Assembly: GCF_001653235.2 (NCBI RefSeq)
Contig: NC_035794.1
Span: 1,116,001-1,180,000, forward strand
Origin: Pochonia chlamydosporia 170
Taxonomy: Eukaryota; Ascomycota; Sordariomycetes; Hypocreales; Clavicipitaceae
Length of the DNA: 64,000 bases
Direction: 5' to 3'
Below the pieces are notes generated by a model. The model was given only the letters and a program-made list of their open reading frames with translations, had not been told where the DNA came from and did no database searches. A program made the position numbers and the translations under genes. Shown piece by piece: positions 1 through 9,775 of the stretch (position 1 is the first letter of the stretch; each line of letters opens with the position of its first letter).

Positions 1-336
1 GGCTACGAACCATCAATTGGGCATTTCTACTCGGCTAAATGCCCTCAAATATTTATATCCACAATCGTCAACATGGAAGAATTCACTCTATCCAATGCCC
101 AAATTGGATCGCAGTTCCAATCTGATCCATGTGTAACCGGAGCTGGCCGATGCCCCGCCCCCGCCATACATTCATCACATCAACTGATCCTCCACTTGAC
201 CAAAAAAGTCCAAGTCCAATCCAAGTCGACTTCAAAACCGAATCTTCACCGAAGTCCACCACGCCCTGCCCAACATGCACATATAAATCTTCACTCTTCC
301 TCACCGCAATTCTCACCACTGCATCACCACCAATTT

Positions 337-359
337 CCCCCCCCCCCCCCCCCCCCCCC
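337..359. repeat. poly-C homopolymer tract
   Basis: An uninterrupted run of 23 C residues sits about 50 bases upstream of the chosen CAF16 start codon. The flanking leader is also pyrimidine-rich. The frame of CAF16 stays open through it and would code for a proline run, but the ATP-binding domain only begins after the ATG at 409, so this is most likely 5' leader. Confidence 0.9.
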
Positions 360-408
360 AAACCATCCCGTCAATCTTAACCCCCCGCCACCCGTCCAGC
401 CGCCCAAA

Positions 409-1263
409 ATGCCCAACCCTCCCCGCATCATCGTCAACAACCTTTCCTACACATTCCCCGACTACTCCACCGGCGTCCGCAACATCAGTCTCGACCTCCC
501 GCCTCGATCACGAACCCTCCTCATCGGAGCCAACGGCGCCGGCAAAACCACCCTCCTCCGCCTCCTCGCCGGCAAGCGCCTCTCGCCCTCCAACACCATC
601 AACATCTGCGGCGTGGACCCGTTCAAAGAATCCCTCGAGGGCGTAACCTACCTCGGTCTCGAATGGGTGCTTAACCCCATCGTCCGCAATGACATTGGCG
701 TGCTGGAACTTCTCCGCTCGGTAGGAGGCGACGCCTACCCCGAGCGACGGGATGAGCTCGTCTCCATGCTGGATATTGACACCCACTGGCGCATGCATGC
801 CGTGTCGGACGGTGAGCGACGCCGTGTACAGCTCGCGATGGGATTGTTGCGGCCCTGGACGGTGCTGTTCCTCGATGAAATCACCGTGGATTTGGACGTG
901 CTTAGTCGCGCCGAGTTTTTGGGCTGGCTGAAGCGCGAGACGGAGCAGCGGGAGTGCACGATTGTGTATGCCACGCACATTCTGGACAATCTTGCCGGGT
1001 GGCCGACTCACCTTGTTCATATGCACTTGGGCACCGTGAAGGAGTGGGACGAGTCGGACAAGATGCTGCAGAGCATCGACGGCACGGTTGGACGATCTGG
1101 AAACAGCCGTCTTGGCGAATTGGTCCTGGGCTGGTTGAAGGACGATCTGAAGGCCAGAGGACCTCGAAGTAACCTCAACCTCGGGTCGGAGGGCAAGACA
1201 TACGGCTTTGGTGGCATCAAGATTGGCGGGTATGGCGATGAATCTAAGCAGAAGGAGGCATAG
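409..1263 (+). CDS. CAF16: CAF16-like ABC ATPase (CCR4-NOT associated)
   Basis: Single-exon gene of 284 aa, close to the roughly 290 aa of yeast Caf16. It is a soluble ABC ATPase with one nucleotide-binding domain and no membrane segments. Visible motifs are Walker A GANGAGKTT (about residues 43-51), a signature region VSDGERRRVQLAMGLL, Walker B VLFLDEITVDLD and a switch histidine in YATHILDNL. In yeast this family associates with CCR4-NOT and links it to transcription; the exact job is poorly known. The frame is open upstream to 73, but I start at the ATG at 409 (MPNPPRIIVNNLSY) because homology begins there and the upstream part is low-complexity His/Pro/Ser sequence containing the poly-C tract. 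It converges on the CENP-I gene. Confidence 0.9.
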   Translation: MPNPPRIIVNNLSYTFPDYSTGVRNISLDLPPRSRTLLIGANGAGKTTLLRLLAGKRLSPSNTINICGVDPFKESLEGVTYLGLEWVLNPIVRNDIGVLELLRSVGGDAYPERRDELVSMLDIDTHWRMHAVSDGERRRVQLAMGLLRPWTVLFLDEITVDLDVLSRAEFLGWLKRETEQRECTIVYATHILDNLAGWPTHLVHMHLGTVKEWDESDKMLQSIDGTVGRSGNSRLGELVLGWLKDDLKARGPRSNLNLGSEGKTYGFGGIKIGGYGDESKQKEA

Positions 1264-1763
1264 TCTCCCTGTTCATCTTTGTTTCTGTTCTTCTACGCTC
1301 TTTTTCTTTTTTTGCTATTTTTGTTGCATTTAGCAGACCTCCTCAACACAAGGTCATAATAGGTGCTGCGCACCGCATCAACTGCATACTCGGCGCTGTT
1401 TAACACGATTGGAAAGGCAAGGTAGAAGGGGCACGGGCAGGCACTCAACTGCATTATTGGCGCTGGGACACAAAACACGGTTTAACATGGCCTCACATAT
1501 TTCAACGGTGAGCGGGCGTTACGAAGGACTAAAGACGCGGCACGACTCAACTCTGCCAGGTTGCAGAGAAACGTCAAGACATTACTATTCATCATGTATC
1601 GATACCCTTTCCTCAACGAGGGATCTCAATTTCGTCTCCTCAACTAGGGACCAAAATACAAATGTACTCAATCCTCATCCTACCTCGTGACCCAAAACTT
1701 GTGTTCAATCCTCATCCTACCTCGTGACCCAAAAACTGTAGTCCAAGTTCTATCCTACAATCC
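1264..1763. other. intergenic stretch between converging genes
   Basis: This holds the 3' flanks of CAF16 and CENP-I. It is T-rich just after the CAF16 stop and carries a 37-base-period duplication at 1668-1734. No gene is seen. Confidence 0.8.
1668..1734. repeat. two-copy direct repeat, period 37
   Basis: A 30-base identical unit occurs at 1668-1697 and again at 1705-1734. Each copy contains TCATCCTACCTCGTGACCC. Looser, related CTCAAC...AGGGA segments precede it from about 1611, so the region looks like a small decaying tandem array. Confidence 0.85.
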
Positions 1764-4230
1764 TCACAGCTGTATCGGCGTCCCCTGAATGCTCAACCTC
1801 CCATCAATGGACTTCTTAAGTACCGTCATAGCATTCTTCAACAACTCCGCCACCCCCGGAAACCCACTATCCGCCAAACTCCTCAACACTTCAATCCTAT
1901 AATCCTGCCAGCTCAACTTCATGCCCCCCGCATTCGCAAGCCTCGTCAACGTACTCTGCGTCACTGGACCCCCATGCCGCACCCTAATTTCAGCATCATG
2001 TTCCATCGCGTCGTCCTCCAGGTCCCGTACGCGTTCTATGCTCTGGTAGCAAAGGACAGGCGAATGGGACAGCGAAAAAAGAGAAGTCAGCGGCAGGGCG
2101 CGGTCCACGGATACCGCGTACGCGGCGAGCGCGTTGATCGTCCCGGCGGATAAGGTGCACGCCTGAGCGTTTGTGTCGGTGTCGTTGAACGCGCGGCTCC
2201 TCCAGAAGAGGTTGCATATGTCCATGATGTAGCCGTTGAAGAGGTTGACGTACGATCTGTCGTAGGTGTGGGAGTCGATTCGGGGGGTGTCGGGACGGGG
2301 CCGGGTGGCGACGGCGGTTTCGATGCCCCGTTTGTAGCACGCGAGGATGTAGCAGATTCGGGAGACGGTGGCGAGGGAGTTGTTGAAGAGGAAGGTGTAT
2401 ATTAGGGGGGAGGGGGGCAGTTCGATGCGGATGTAGCGTTTGAGTTTGGCGTCGGTGATGATGCGGGTTGTCTGTTCGTAGAAGTCTAGGATGGAGGAGT
2501 CTGTGGTGACGGATGGGCTTGTTTGTAAGAGTGTTAGAGAAAGGGTGTTTGTGTGGAGGACGAGTGAGGCGAGTGTTGTGCTGGCGTGCTCGGGTATGGT
2601 GTCGCTTGCTTGTAGTATTGCTGTCCAATGCCGCAGGAGATTGGTGTACATTTCCAAGAGTCCCTGTTGAGATGCGGGTGCAAAATATTGCACTGCTGCT
2701 TCGAGGGGCCTGAATATAAGTCGGTGTAGTTCTACGCGCTGGTCAGTTTCCAACCATGCAATGAGTCGTTGAATCACATACCCTCGAAATCGTAAAGGGG
2801 TGTAAACCCAAGAATGTCAAACACAACATCCCTCTTGCCCTCGCCGCCCCAAACCTCAAAAAACCGACTGAAGAAGCTTAGCAGCAGAGGTGGAATCGTC
2901 TTGGTCTGAACAACAAACTCCCTCACCACCTCAAGCACCTCCCACAAGGTTGCTTCGTCCGCGTCTCCAGCCATGACTTCTTGAAATACAGCGCTGAGCC
3001 AGTTCGATATTCGCTGGTACGATTCAGGATTTGGTCTCAGGATGAGCAGTTTTTGCAATAGAGGGTCGGCCAGTACAGCAACCAGCTGGTTGGGGAGTTC
3101 GAGTTTGTCCATCTTAGCCACGAAGCCAGATACATCTTCGACTTCTTCCAGAGTGACCGATTCCTGGGCACGTCAGTGGCAGTCACTTTGGACGGGGGGA
3201 CTCTTCCTACCTCTGTTGCGTGAGACGTCAATACAATAGGAACAGCTTTGCTCCTCTGTGTCCTGTTGACAGGTCTATTAACTCTGAATCCGCTCTGCGG
3301 TCCTGTTGGCATCCGCTCGGCAACACGTTGTCGATGAGCGTCTTGAATTTCCGCCAGGCGAGATCGCCATAATAGATCCGGATGCTTCATTCATCAGCAC
3401 AAACCGACTACCGACCAGTCTCAGACAAGCCTTACCTTAAAAGCAGAAGCCTTGCCGCGAACGGCTTCACCAACAATAATCTCAGGATAATAATCCTTAA
3501 ACACCCTCAGCAGTCCCACCAACGGCGGATCATTCCCCGTTTGTCGCGACAGATTCAACCTGACCTGATTAGCGTGGCCATCACATCGGCAACGCAAAAA
3601 CTCACAATGCTTGAATCCTGAACGGCCGCACATGCTTTCTCCTCGTGATCAAGGCCAACAGATGCGCCAACTGTGGTCTAAACCACGTTAACTTCTCATT
3701 CATTCCCGCCGCACTCACCAACACTCCGAAACAATACTCACCGAATAGCAGCCGTATCAAGCAAATTGAACAAAACGGAGTACGCCTGAGCCAATACCGC
3801 TGGCGTCTCCAGCACATGATATACCATGACCAACCACTTCAGCAGCCCAGCTTGCAAGGTAAGCGAGGCTTTGAGCGTTCCATGTCCCAGCGCCGACACC
3901 ACGCGCAACACGACATCAGCGGACACTCTCTCAGCAGGATACAAGTTCCGGATAACGGCGCCTAAGCTGGCCTGGTCAAGATAGTTGGGTGTGGTAACCA
4001 GGTCGATAAGCCGGTCGAGGACCGTCGACACGATGCCCTCATCATACGCTAGGGAGGAGAACGATGCGACTGTAGACTTGATGTTGATGGCGCGAGCTTT
4101 GGCGGGAAGTTTTGATGCTGGCGTCCAGTGAGCTTTAGATCACAACACATGTAGCGAAATAAAAGGAATATGTGAGAGACTCACCATTGATGATATCTTC
4201 TGTTAGATTCTCAATGTTGTCGTCTGCCAT
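1764..4230 (-). CDS. CENPI: CENP-I / Mis6 inner kinetochore protein
   Basis: Seven exons on the minus strand: 4230-4185, 4117-3742, 3677-3606, 3559-3436, 3384-3211, 3163-2782 and 2731-1764. They join to 713 aa, the usual size for this family. All introns are 46-67 nt with GT-AG ends. The protein is an all-helical Mis6/CENP-I protein (Ctf3 in budding yeast), a component of the constitutive centromere-associated network at the kinetochore. Recognisable stretches are LDQASLGAVIRNLYPAERV, LLALITRRKHVRPFRIQAL, GNDPPLVGLLRVFKDYYPE and FEELHRLIFRPLEAAV; the last is restored only by the exon 6-7 junction used here. The start MADDNIENLTEDIINA is a short first exon. Tuberin lies upstream on the same strand. 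An ACGCGT (4399-4404) lies 169 bases upstream of the ATG. Confidence 0.88.
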
Positions 4231-4993
4231 TGTCACGTCACCTAGGGAATGCTCCAGAGGGTGCGTTTCCAGTCATAGCCGCAGCAGCCACGATTTTGCT
4301 TTTGCACATTCACCCTCTAAATCTAAATCTTGGAGTTATATATTCTTGTCGGGTTTAACATGAGGCGGTTGACTACCGATCTTGTGAGATGAGATGAGAC
4401 GCGTTTAGTGCTTTGGCGCGTGCTTACAAAGTCTGGTGACTGGAAGTTGACTGTCGAATGTGGGGCGGGAGAATCGGCAGCTGGAGCATTCAAATGTTGT
4501 GGCGCAATAGGACCTGGAACGGCACACATGCATGCATTTGATTCATTCTTGATGGCTCCAGTCAAGTTTTGCACCAGATTGAGTAGCGTATTGATGCCAC
4601 ACCTCCATATTTAAACACTCTCCTTCAAAAGACTAGCTTCACACGATTCTTCGCAGTCACAGTCAGTTGCGTTCAGCTTTCATGGTATGGTAACCCTCCT
4701 GATTGAGTTACTCTCAAAATCAACTGCCTATCAAACTCTCCTTTCTAGCACGTCCCTGTTTGACGTTTCCCTACGCCCCTTGGCTTCGCTAGTACAGTTG
4801 GGAATAATATGATATGCTCAAATGGGTATGCCAAAATATAAACTCTCAGGAGTGGTCGAAATGACAAAAAACTTTTAGTCCGAAAATACCTGCCCCCCAT
4901 GCTCGACGCCTCAGAAAGAAAAGAGTACATAAAAATATCATACATAGATCATTGGGCCTTGGGGATAGTTTACTTTTCCCGAGGTAATATCGC
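4231..4993. other. upstream region of CENP-I and 3' flank of TSC2
   Basis: It contains three GAGAT repeats leading into ACGCGT at 4386-4404. The remainder is unremarkable and AT-rich toward 4800-4980. No gene is seen. Confidence 0.7.
4399..4404. promoter_or_regulatory. candidate MCB (ACGCGT) upstream of CENP-I
   Basis: ACGCGT is the core of the MluI cell-cycle box bound by MBF in fungi. It lies 169 bases upstream of the CENP-I start, and a kinetochore gene is a sensible target. The hexamer also occurs elsewhere in this window, including inside coding sequence, so the site alone is weak evidence. Confidence 0.3.
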
Positions 4994-7900
4994 TTATGCC
5001 CACTTGGAAAAGTCCACAGACTCCACCAAAGCGTTCGTCCCATTAGGATGCCCTACTTCGGTGTCGTGTGTAGTCGCCGATGAAGACAGCATGGATGATC
5101 GGTGGGAGGTTTGTTCGCTAGTGCTGGTGAAAAACGTAGCGACGCTGGTGCGCCGAAGGCTGCTAAAACTATCCCGCACGCTGCTGCTGGGACGTGACAG
5201 CTCAGAGGGCTGAGTTTGTGAGGACGAGGTCGGAGGTGGCGATGGCGCCAAGCTCGTGCCTGTTTTTGGGCCATATCTCTCGCGGAGACGCTTAATCTCT
5301 CTGAGCCGACCGCTCCACGAACTGATGTGCTCGCCACCCTCCCTCGCATTCCAAACATGACAGAACACCGAAGCGTTGAGTGCTACGAGGCGGATGAAGC
5401 CAGGCAACGCATTCAAGGACACCATCTTGGTCTCTGATGCAGGTGATATTTCCGGAAAGCCAGGTTTGCTCAAAACTTGAACTCGGTAGAATGGCTGTCC
5501 AGCCCCAGGCCTATCAGCTGTTCTTGTTGCAATAAAAGACGCACGAGACGCTGGTGTTATAACAATGTTGACATAGTTGAACTGACTCGGAAACGTATCA
5601 AACCTAAACGGTTTGCCCGAATCATTGAATATGATATTGACAAAATCGTTGCCAATATGTCGCTTCTTGAGAGTGCCTTGAGGGTCGCGTTCTATATTTG
5701 TTGGCATTTGAGTCGTGACGTGGAAAACAATCTCCGTCACCCTATCACGCCAACAAAACGTATACTGCCCGTCGGAATCATACTCTCGATCCAATCCCTG
5801 CGTGTTGAACGTTGCGCCCTTGAGCTTTGTAAGAGTTCCCAGATTGTTCAAGAACTCTGTGTAGTCGCTGCTGCCCGATACGTTCGCGAGAATCTCAGCC
5901 TCGGTTTCCTGCCCTTCGCCAATGTAAATGACGCCGACCTTGTGGCTGTCCACACTGGAACTTCGGTCAAACACTCTGATTGCACGGTCAACCGCTTCGT
6001 CGTCTGGTAATGGAATGGGCCTAGTCGACTCGAAACTCTGAGGCACAGGTGACATGAGCTGAACCAGGACATGGCTAGGAAGAATAGAGTTGGTAGTTGG
6101 TTGGCCCTCTCGGCTCACATCAACATGGTTCTCTACTTGATGTGGCGGCGGCGGCGTGTACGTCTCGCGAATTGTATACGCCGATGTTCCCGAAGGCTGT
6201 CGCTTGATGATCTGCGCCCACCCGGATATTGTCGCTTGTTTCACTGTCACTACGCTGTTCCCAATGAGCCACTGCTTCTTTACAATCGGCCCAAATCGGT
6301 CCTCCGTGAAGTACGGATCTTCGCAGGACTCATCGACATCCGCATAGGTGACCCTCTGCATGAAATCAATCGAAGTAAGTGCTTGTTCATCAGCGTTCTG
6401 TCCAGAGGTATCAGAGTCGGTAAACAACTTCTTCACAATCCATGCGACATGAGTCGCGCGATCCGGAAGTTTCAAAGCTAGAAACCAAAACAATATCACA
6501 TGGTATGCCAAAGCATGGACGTATTGAGGCAGCTCCTCTGATGGTGGACCAGCCTGTGTGGACTCTCCAGAAGTCGGGCCTGGTGTCCCCGGCGTAGTCG
6601 GCTCACTCTGATGGCTACTGCGGTTTGACTGTCGCTTATCCCTTGCGTACTCCAAGTACCGGAAGCAAATTGCAAACACAATTCTGTACTCATCTTCTCT
6701 AAAGTTGACATAGACATTGTGCAGGCGACTAAGGCAGGCCAGAAACTCTAGGATATGAACCGACACGTGAGGCTGCGTGATACTAGCCGCCATTTGGTTG
6801 AGCATTTGCACAAGGGACTTGCTTGTTGATAGAGGAAGTTCGTGGCAGCATATCGACAAGGCATGGATGCAATATTTCGCTGTACGCTCCCAAGTACCGA
6901 TCCCAAGAACAAATGTCTTGACAATCTCGTCCTCGTCACCTTTGCCGAAATGTTCATGGTAGCTGAGAATCATTGTAAGACTGTGAAAGAGACAGATAGC
7001 AACGTCTGCTCGTCGCAGCCCAGATACGAATGGAGGTTCCTGGAAGCCATTTGACCGAATTTGGTCACATATTATCCGACGCAATTCTTGAATTTGCGGA
7101 ATTGCGTCTCTAAAAATGGCATGATTGCTAAGCTGTGATGGCAGATGAACAAGAACAAAACTGTATACCTCCCATTCGCTGCCCTGCAGTGTATCGAGAA
7201 CGGCTTCAAGCCAGTTGGTCATATTCAGTGTAGATGGCTTTCGATGCCGGGCGGTCAGAGAATATTCGTCCGCGTCGTCGTTGGATTCCGTAGCGTCTGT
7301 CGCCATTGAATGGGACACGAGCACAGGACTGATGAGGGTAGGTATGGGTTCTGGTAAGGCCTCGGGGTCGGGGCATTTCCAAAGCTGGTGATATTTCGTT
7401 GCGATACTTCTTGCCCCGCTCGGCGTCCGTACAGGAAAGGCTCGTTCCGGAAGCTGAGATTGACTCAAAGATACGCCGCGTGATGATCGTGACTGATTGC
7501 CGTGATCACTTCTCGACAAGCGCAGAGATTGGGCTGCTTCCTCTGCCTGCTTCTTGGCAAACGAGGCATCTGTGCGGCACATGGCTGTTGCCAAGGAAGT
7601 GTTGTCAAGGTCGTCGGTAACAAAGACTCTATTGGCCCAATCGGCACGTAGACGAAACAGAAGTTTCATTGCGGTAAGTCTGGCATCAGTCTCGCAGTGA
7701 CTCGTCTTTGCAATTCCGACAAGAGCATTGTACAACTTGACGCTCTTTTCGCTATGGGAGTTCATGACCCGCAGAAACATTCTCACGTAACCTCTCGTGA
7801 CCACGTTCGACGGCGACTGCGATTGTCCGAGACCTGGCGCAGGAGCATCCACTGTTGTTGGCGAAATCGTAGATGACATACCGGGTGACGAGATTGGAGA

Positions 7901-9775
7901 TTTTAGTCTGTCTCCAACCACTATGGCTCTCAAAGCCTCAATAACAAAGTCGAACAGTTCCATGTCGCACGACACCACGACAGACACCATGAGGGACATG
8001 ACAGCATCGAGCACGAGCACATCGCCTTCCTCTGCAATGTTTTGTAGAATGCTCTTCGCCAGTCGCGGGATGAAGTTCTGCTCTGCGCCGTCACCGACAA
8101 GATCAACGATCTCGTACGCATCCATGGTGGCTTGCAAGGCCCTTAGTCGTGTGTCGGAACTTCTCATGCGGTTGCTAAAGAAAGCTTCCAATACCAGGTT
8201 CAAATTTTCCTCCCATCTCAAATCAGAGGGAGAGCAACACCGAAACTCTTGGAAGTAGTCGAGTACTGTTCTAGCGGTTTCGTCTGGGAGCAACGTGTGG
8301 ACGTCGGTGAAAAACTTGACAATAGCCTGTCGGGGAACAAAGTCGCCAGACTTTTCCTTGATGACTGTATCTAAGCGATGGATAAGTGTCAGTAGTTCGC
8401 GGTCAACCACTGCCTCTTGAGAGTCGTCATGAAACTGCGAGGTTTGTGACGCATCAACGCCTTCATGAACACGTCGGTAACATTCCGCTGCAACATCAAG
8501 TGACGTTGACCAATCCTCATCCACAATCAGTCTGTGAATATTGCCCAGTCCATCGTCAAAAAGCGAGTTGATAAGTTGCAGCACCGCGGAGTACACGCGC
8601 AGTGATTTTGTCGCCTTCAGCGTGTTGGAGAGTCCGTCAACCAATAAGGCATAAGGCACAGGCGGATAACCCTTCTCAGCCGTCTTCGACAGAAGCTTCT
8701 GCAAGACAGCCAAACTGCCCCGAATTTCTCTGCTCGAGTCTTTTTCATTGACGCCAGGCTGCAAATTTCTGAGAATGTCCAGCATGATTCGAACTGTGGC
8801 TTGACCGTTGTGTGATTTGCATAAATTGGCAACTGTGTGCCATGAATTCTTCTGCAAATTAGGAACCATGCAGTAAATTGAGCTCAGTACTTGAACACAA
8901 TCCTTCAATTTACTTTGTGGAATGGAGCCAAACGTGACGATGGCATCTAGAACGTTGATGCAAGACCGCAAGTCATCCTCTTGGCTTGTGCTCATGCAAA
9001 TGGTAAGGATGGTCTCAATTAGGTCCTTGACGGCGGGCTCGTCGGCGGTATTGAAACTGAATTTGATGACATCTAGAAGAAAGACGAAGAGCTGCGCAAA
9101 GTTCTTATCTTCACCTGAGGCCGCGGCTTTGCCCCTGGAGGAACTGGCAGCGCCTCGGCCGGAATGTGAATTCTTTCTAGCGCTGCGGGCTGCGTTGTAT
9201 GCCTCTTGAAGCCATACGGTGAGAAGGGGTAGCAGGTCATAGTCGAAGCCAGCGAGCACACGACCCCGGCTCGTCAGATCAACAAGGGCGGCAAGTTGCA
9301 AATGAAAATCTTCCGGGTTCGCAGGTGCAGACAGAGTTTGAAAGTACTCCTTTCGCTCCAAGTCGGTCGACGATGCATGCTTCGCGCACTCCGTTAGCAG
9401 CTCCCAACCAGCGGCTCTTGTTGAAGCTGGGTTGTTCGGGTCGATGAGATCTTTTGCAGCGTACCAAATATCCAGAATTGGGTTGAGAGGATATTCGGTG
9501 ATTGCGTATTTCAGAGTATTCGCCGCAGAGATGCGTTCGCTCGGGCTGCCATTCTTGAGCAGCTCAAATGCGTCCATGTGGTTCGTGGACAAGCCCTGGG
9601 AACTCGTTGACATGGCATTGATGAGCTCAGCTCGAGGCAAGGCAGCCGAAGGACTGGACAGCGGAGGCGGGGCTCTGATCGACTTGGAATTCGTCAAGCT
9701 GCGAAAGACCGTAGCCAGGCCGCCCTGGCGAGTTGAACCTGGAGAAATAGGATCATCTTCTGGCTGCGGGGACAT
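4994..9775 (-). CDS. TSC2: tuberin (TSC2), Rheb GTPase-activating protein
   Basis: One long exon of 1593 aa. Tuberin is the catalytic part of the TSC complex, which inactivates the GTPase Rheb and so restrains TORC1 at the vacuole or lysosome. The N-terminal and middle parts are long helical (HEAT-like) tuberin-type segments. The C-terminal Rap/Rheb-GAP domain runs roughly from residue 1230 to 1480 and includes HKVGVIYIGEGQETE, EFLNNLGTL and HIGNDFVNIIFNDSG; N1376 in the last motif is the expected catalytic Asn thumb. A Ser/Thr-rich tail follows. I start at the first in-frame ATG (9775, MSPQPEDDPISPGS). The frame stays open to a GTG at 9838, but a branch-point-like ACTAAC and an acceptor CACAG ending at 9817 suggest a 5' intron, so an upstream exon is possible. 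It is divergent from CSE1. Confidence 0.88.
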   Translation of the reverse strand: MSPQPEDDPISPGSTRQGGLATVFRSLTNSKSIRAPPPLSSPSAALPRAELINAMSTSSQGLSTNHMDAFELLKNGSPSERISAANTLKYAITEYPLNPILDIWYAAKDLIDPNNPASTRAAGWELLTECAKHASSTDLERKEYFQTLSAPANPEDFHLQLAALVDLTSRGRVLAGFDYDLLPLLTVWLQEAYNAARSARKNSHSGRGAASSSRGKAAASGEDKNFAQLFVFLLDVIKFSFNTADEPAVKDLIETILTICMSTSQEDDLRSCINVLDAIVTFGSIPQSKLKDCVQVLSSIYCMVPNLQKNSWHTVANLCKSHNGQATVRIMLDILRNLQPGVNEKDSSREIRGSLAVLQKLLSKTAEKGYPPVPYALLVDGLSNTLKATKSLRVYSAVLQLINSLFDDGLGNIHRLIVDEDWSTSLDVAAECYRRVHEGVDASQTSQFHDDSQEAVVDRELLTLIHRLDTVIKEKSGDFVPRQAIVKFFTDVHTLLPDETARTVLDYFQEFRCCSPSDLRWEENLNLVLEAFFSNRMRSSDTRLRALQATMDAYEIVDLVGDGAEQNFIPRLAKSILQNIAEEGDVLVLDAVMSLMVSVVVSCDMELFDFVIEALRAIVVGDRLKSPISSPGMSSTISPTTVDAPAPGLGQSQSPSNVVTRGYVRMFLRVMNSHSEKSVKLYNALVGIAKTSHCETDARLTAMKLLFRLRADWANRVFVTDDLDNTSLATAMCRTDASFAKKQAEEAAQSLRLSRSDHGNQSRSSRGVSLSQSQLPERAFPVRTPSGARSIATKYHQLWKCPDPEALPEPIPTLISPVLVSHSMATDATESNDDADEYSLTARHRKPSTLNMTNWLEAVLDTLQGSEWEVYSFVLVHLPSQLSNHAIFRDAIPQIQELRRIICDQIRSNGFQEPPFVSGLRRADVAICLFHSLTMILSYHEHFGKGDEDEIVKTFVLGIGTWERTAKYCIHALSICCHELPLSTSKSLVQMLNQMAASITQPHVSVHILEFLACLSRLHNVYVNFREDEYRIVFAICFRYLEYARDKRQSNRSSHQSEPTTPGTPGPTSGESTQAGPPSEELPQYVHALAYHVILFWFLALKLPDRATHVAWIVKKLFTDSDTSGQNADEQALTSIDFMQRVTYADVDESCEDPYFTEDRFGPIVKKQWLIGNSVVTVKQATISGWAQIIKRQPSGTSAYTIRETYTPPPPHQVENHVDVSREGQPTTNSILPSHVLVQLMSPVPQSFESTRPIPLPDDEAVDRAIRVFDRSSSVDSHKVGVIYIGEGQETEAEILANVSGSSDYTEFLNNLGTLTKLKGATFNTQGLDREYDSDGQYTFCWRDRVTEIVFHVTTQMPTNIERDPQGTLKKRHIGNDFVNIIFNDSGKPFRFDTFPSQFNYVNIVITPASRASFIATRTADRPGAGQPFYRVQVLSKPGFPEISPASETKMVSLNALPGFIRLVALNASVFCHVWNAREGGEHISSWSGRLREIKRLRERYGPKTGTSLAPSPPPTSSSQTQPSELSRPSSSVRDSFSSLRRTSVATFFTSTSEQTSHRSSMLSSSATTHDTEVGHPNGTNALVESVDFSKWA

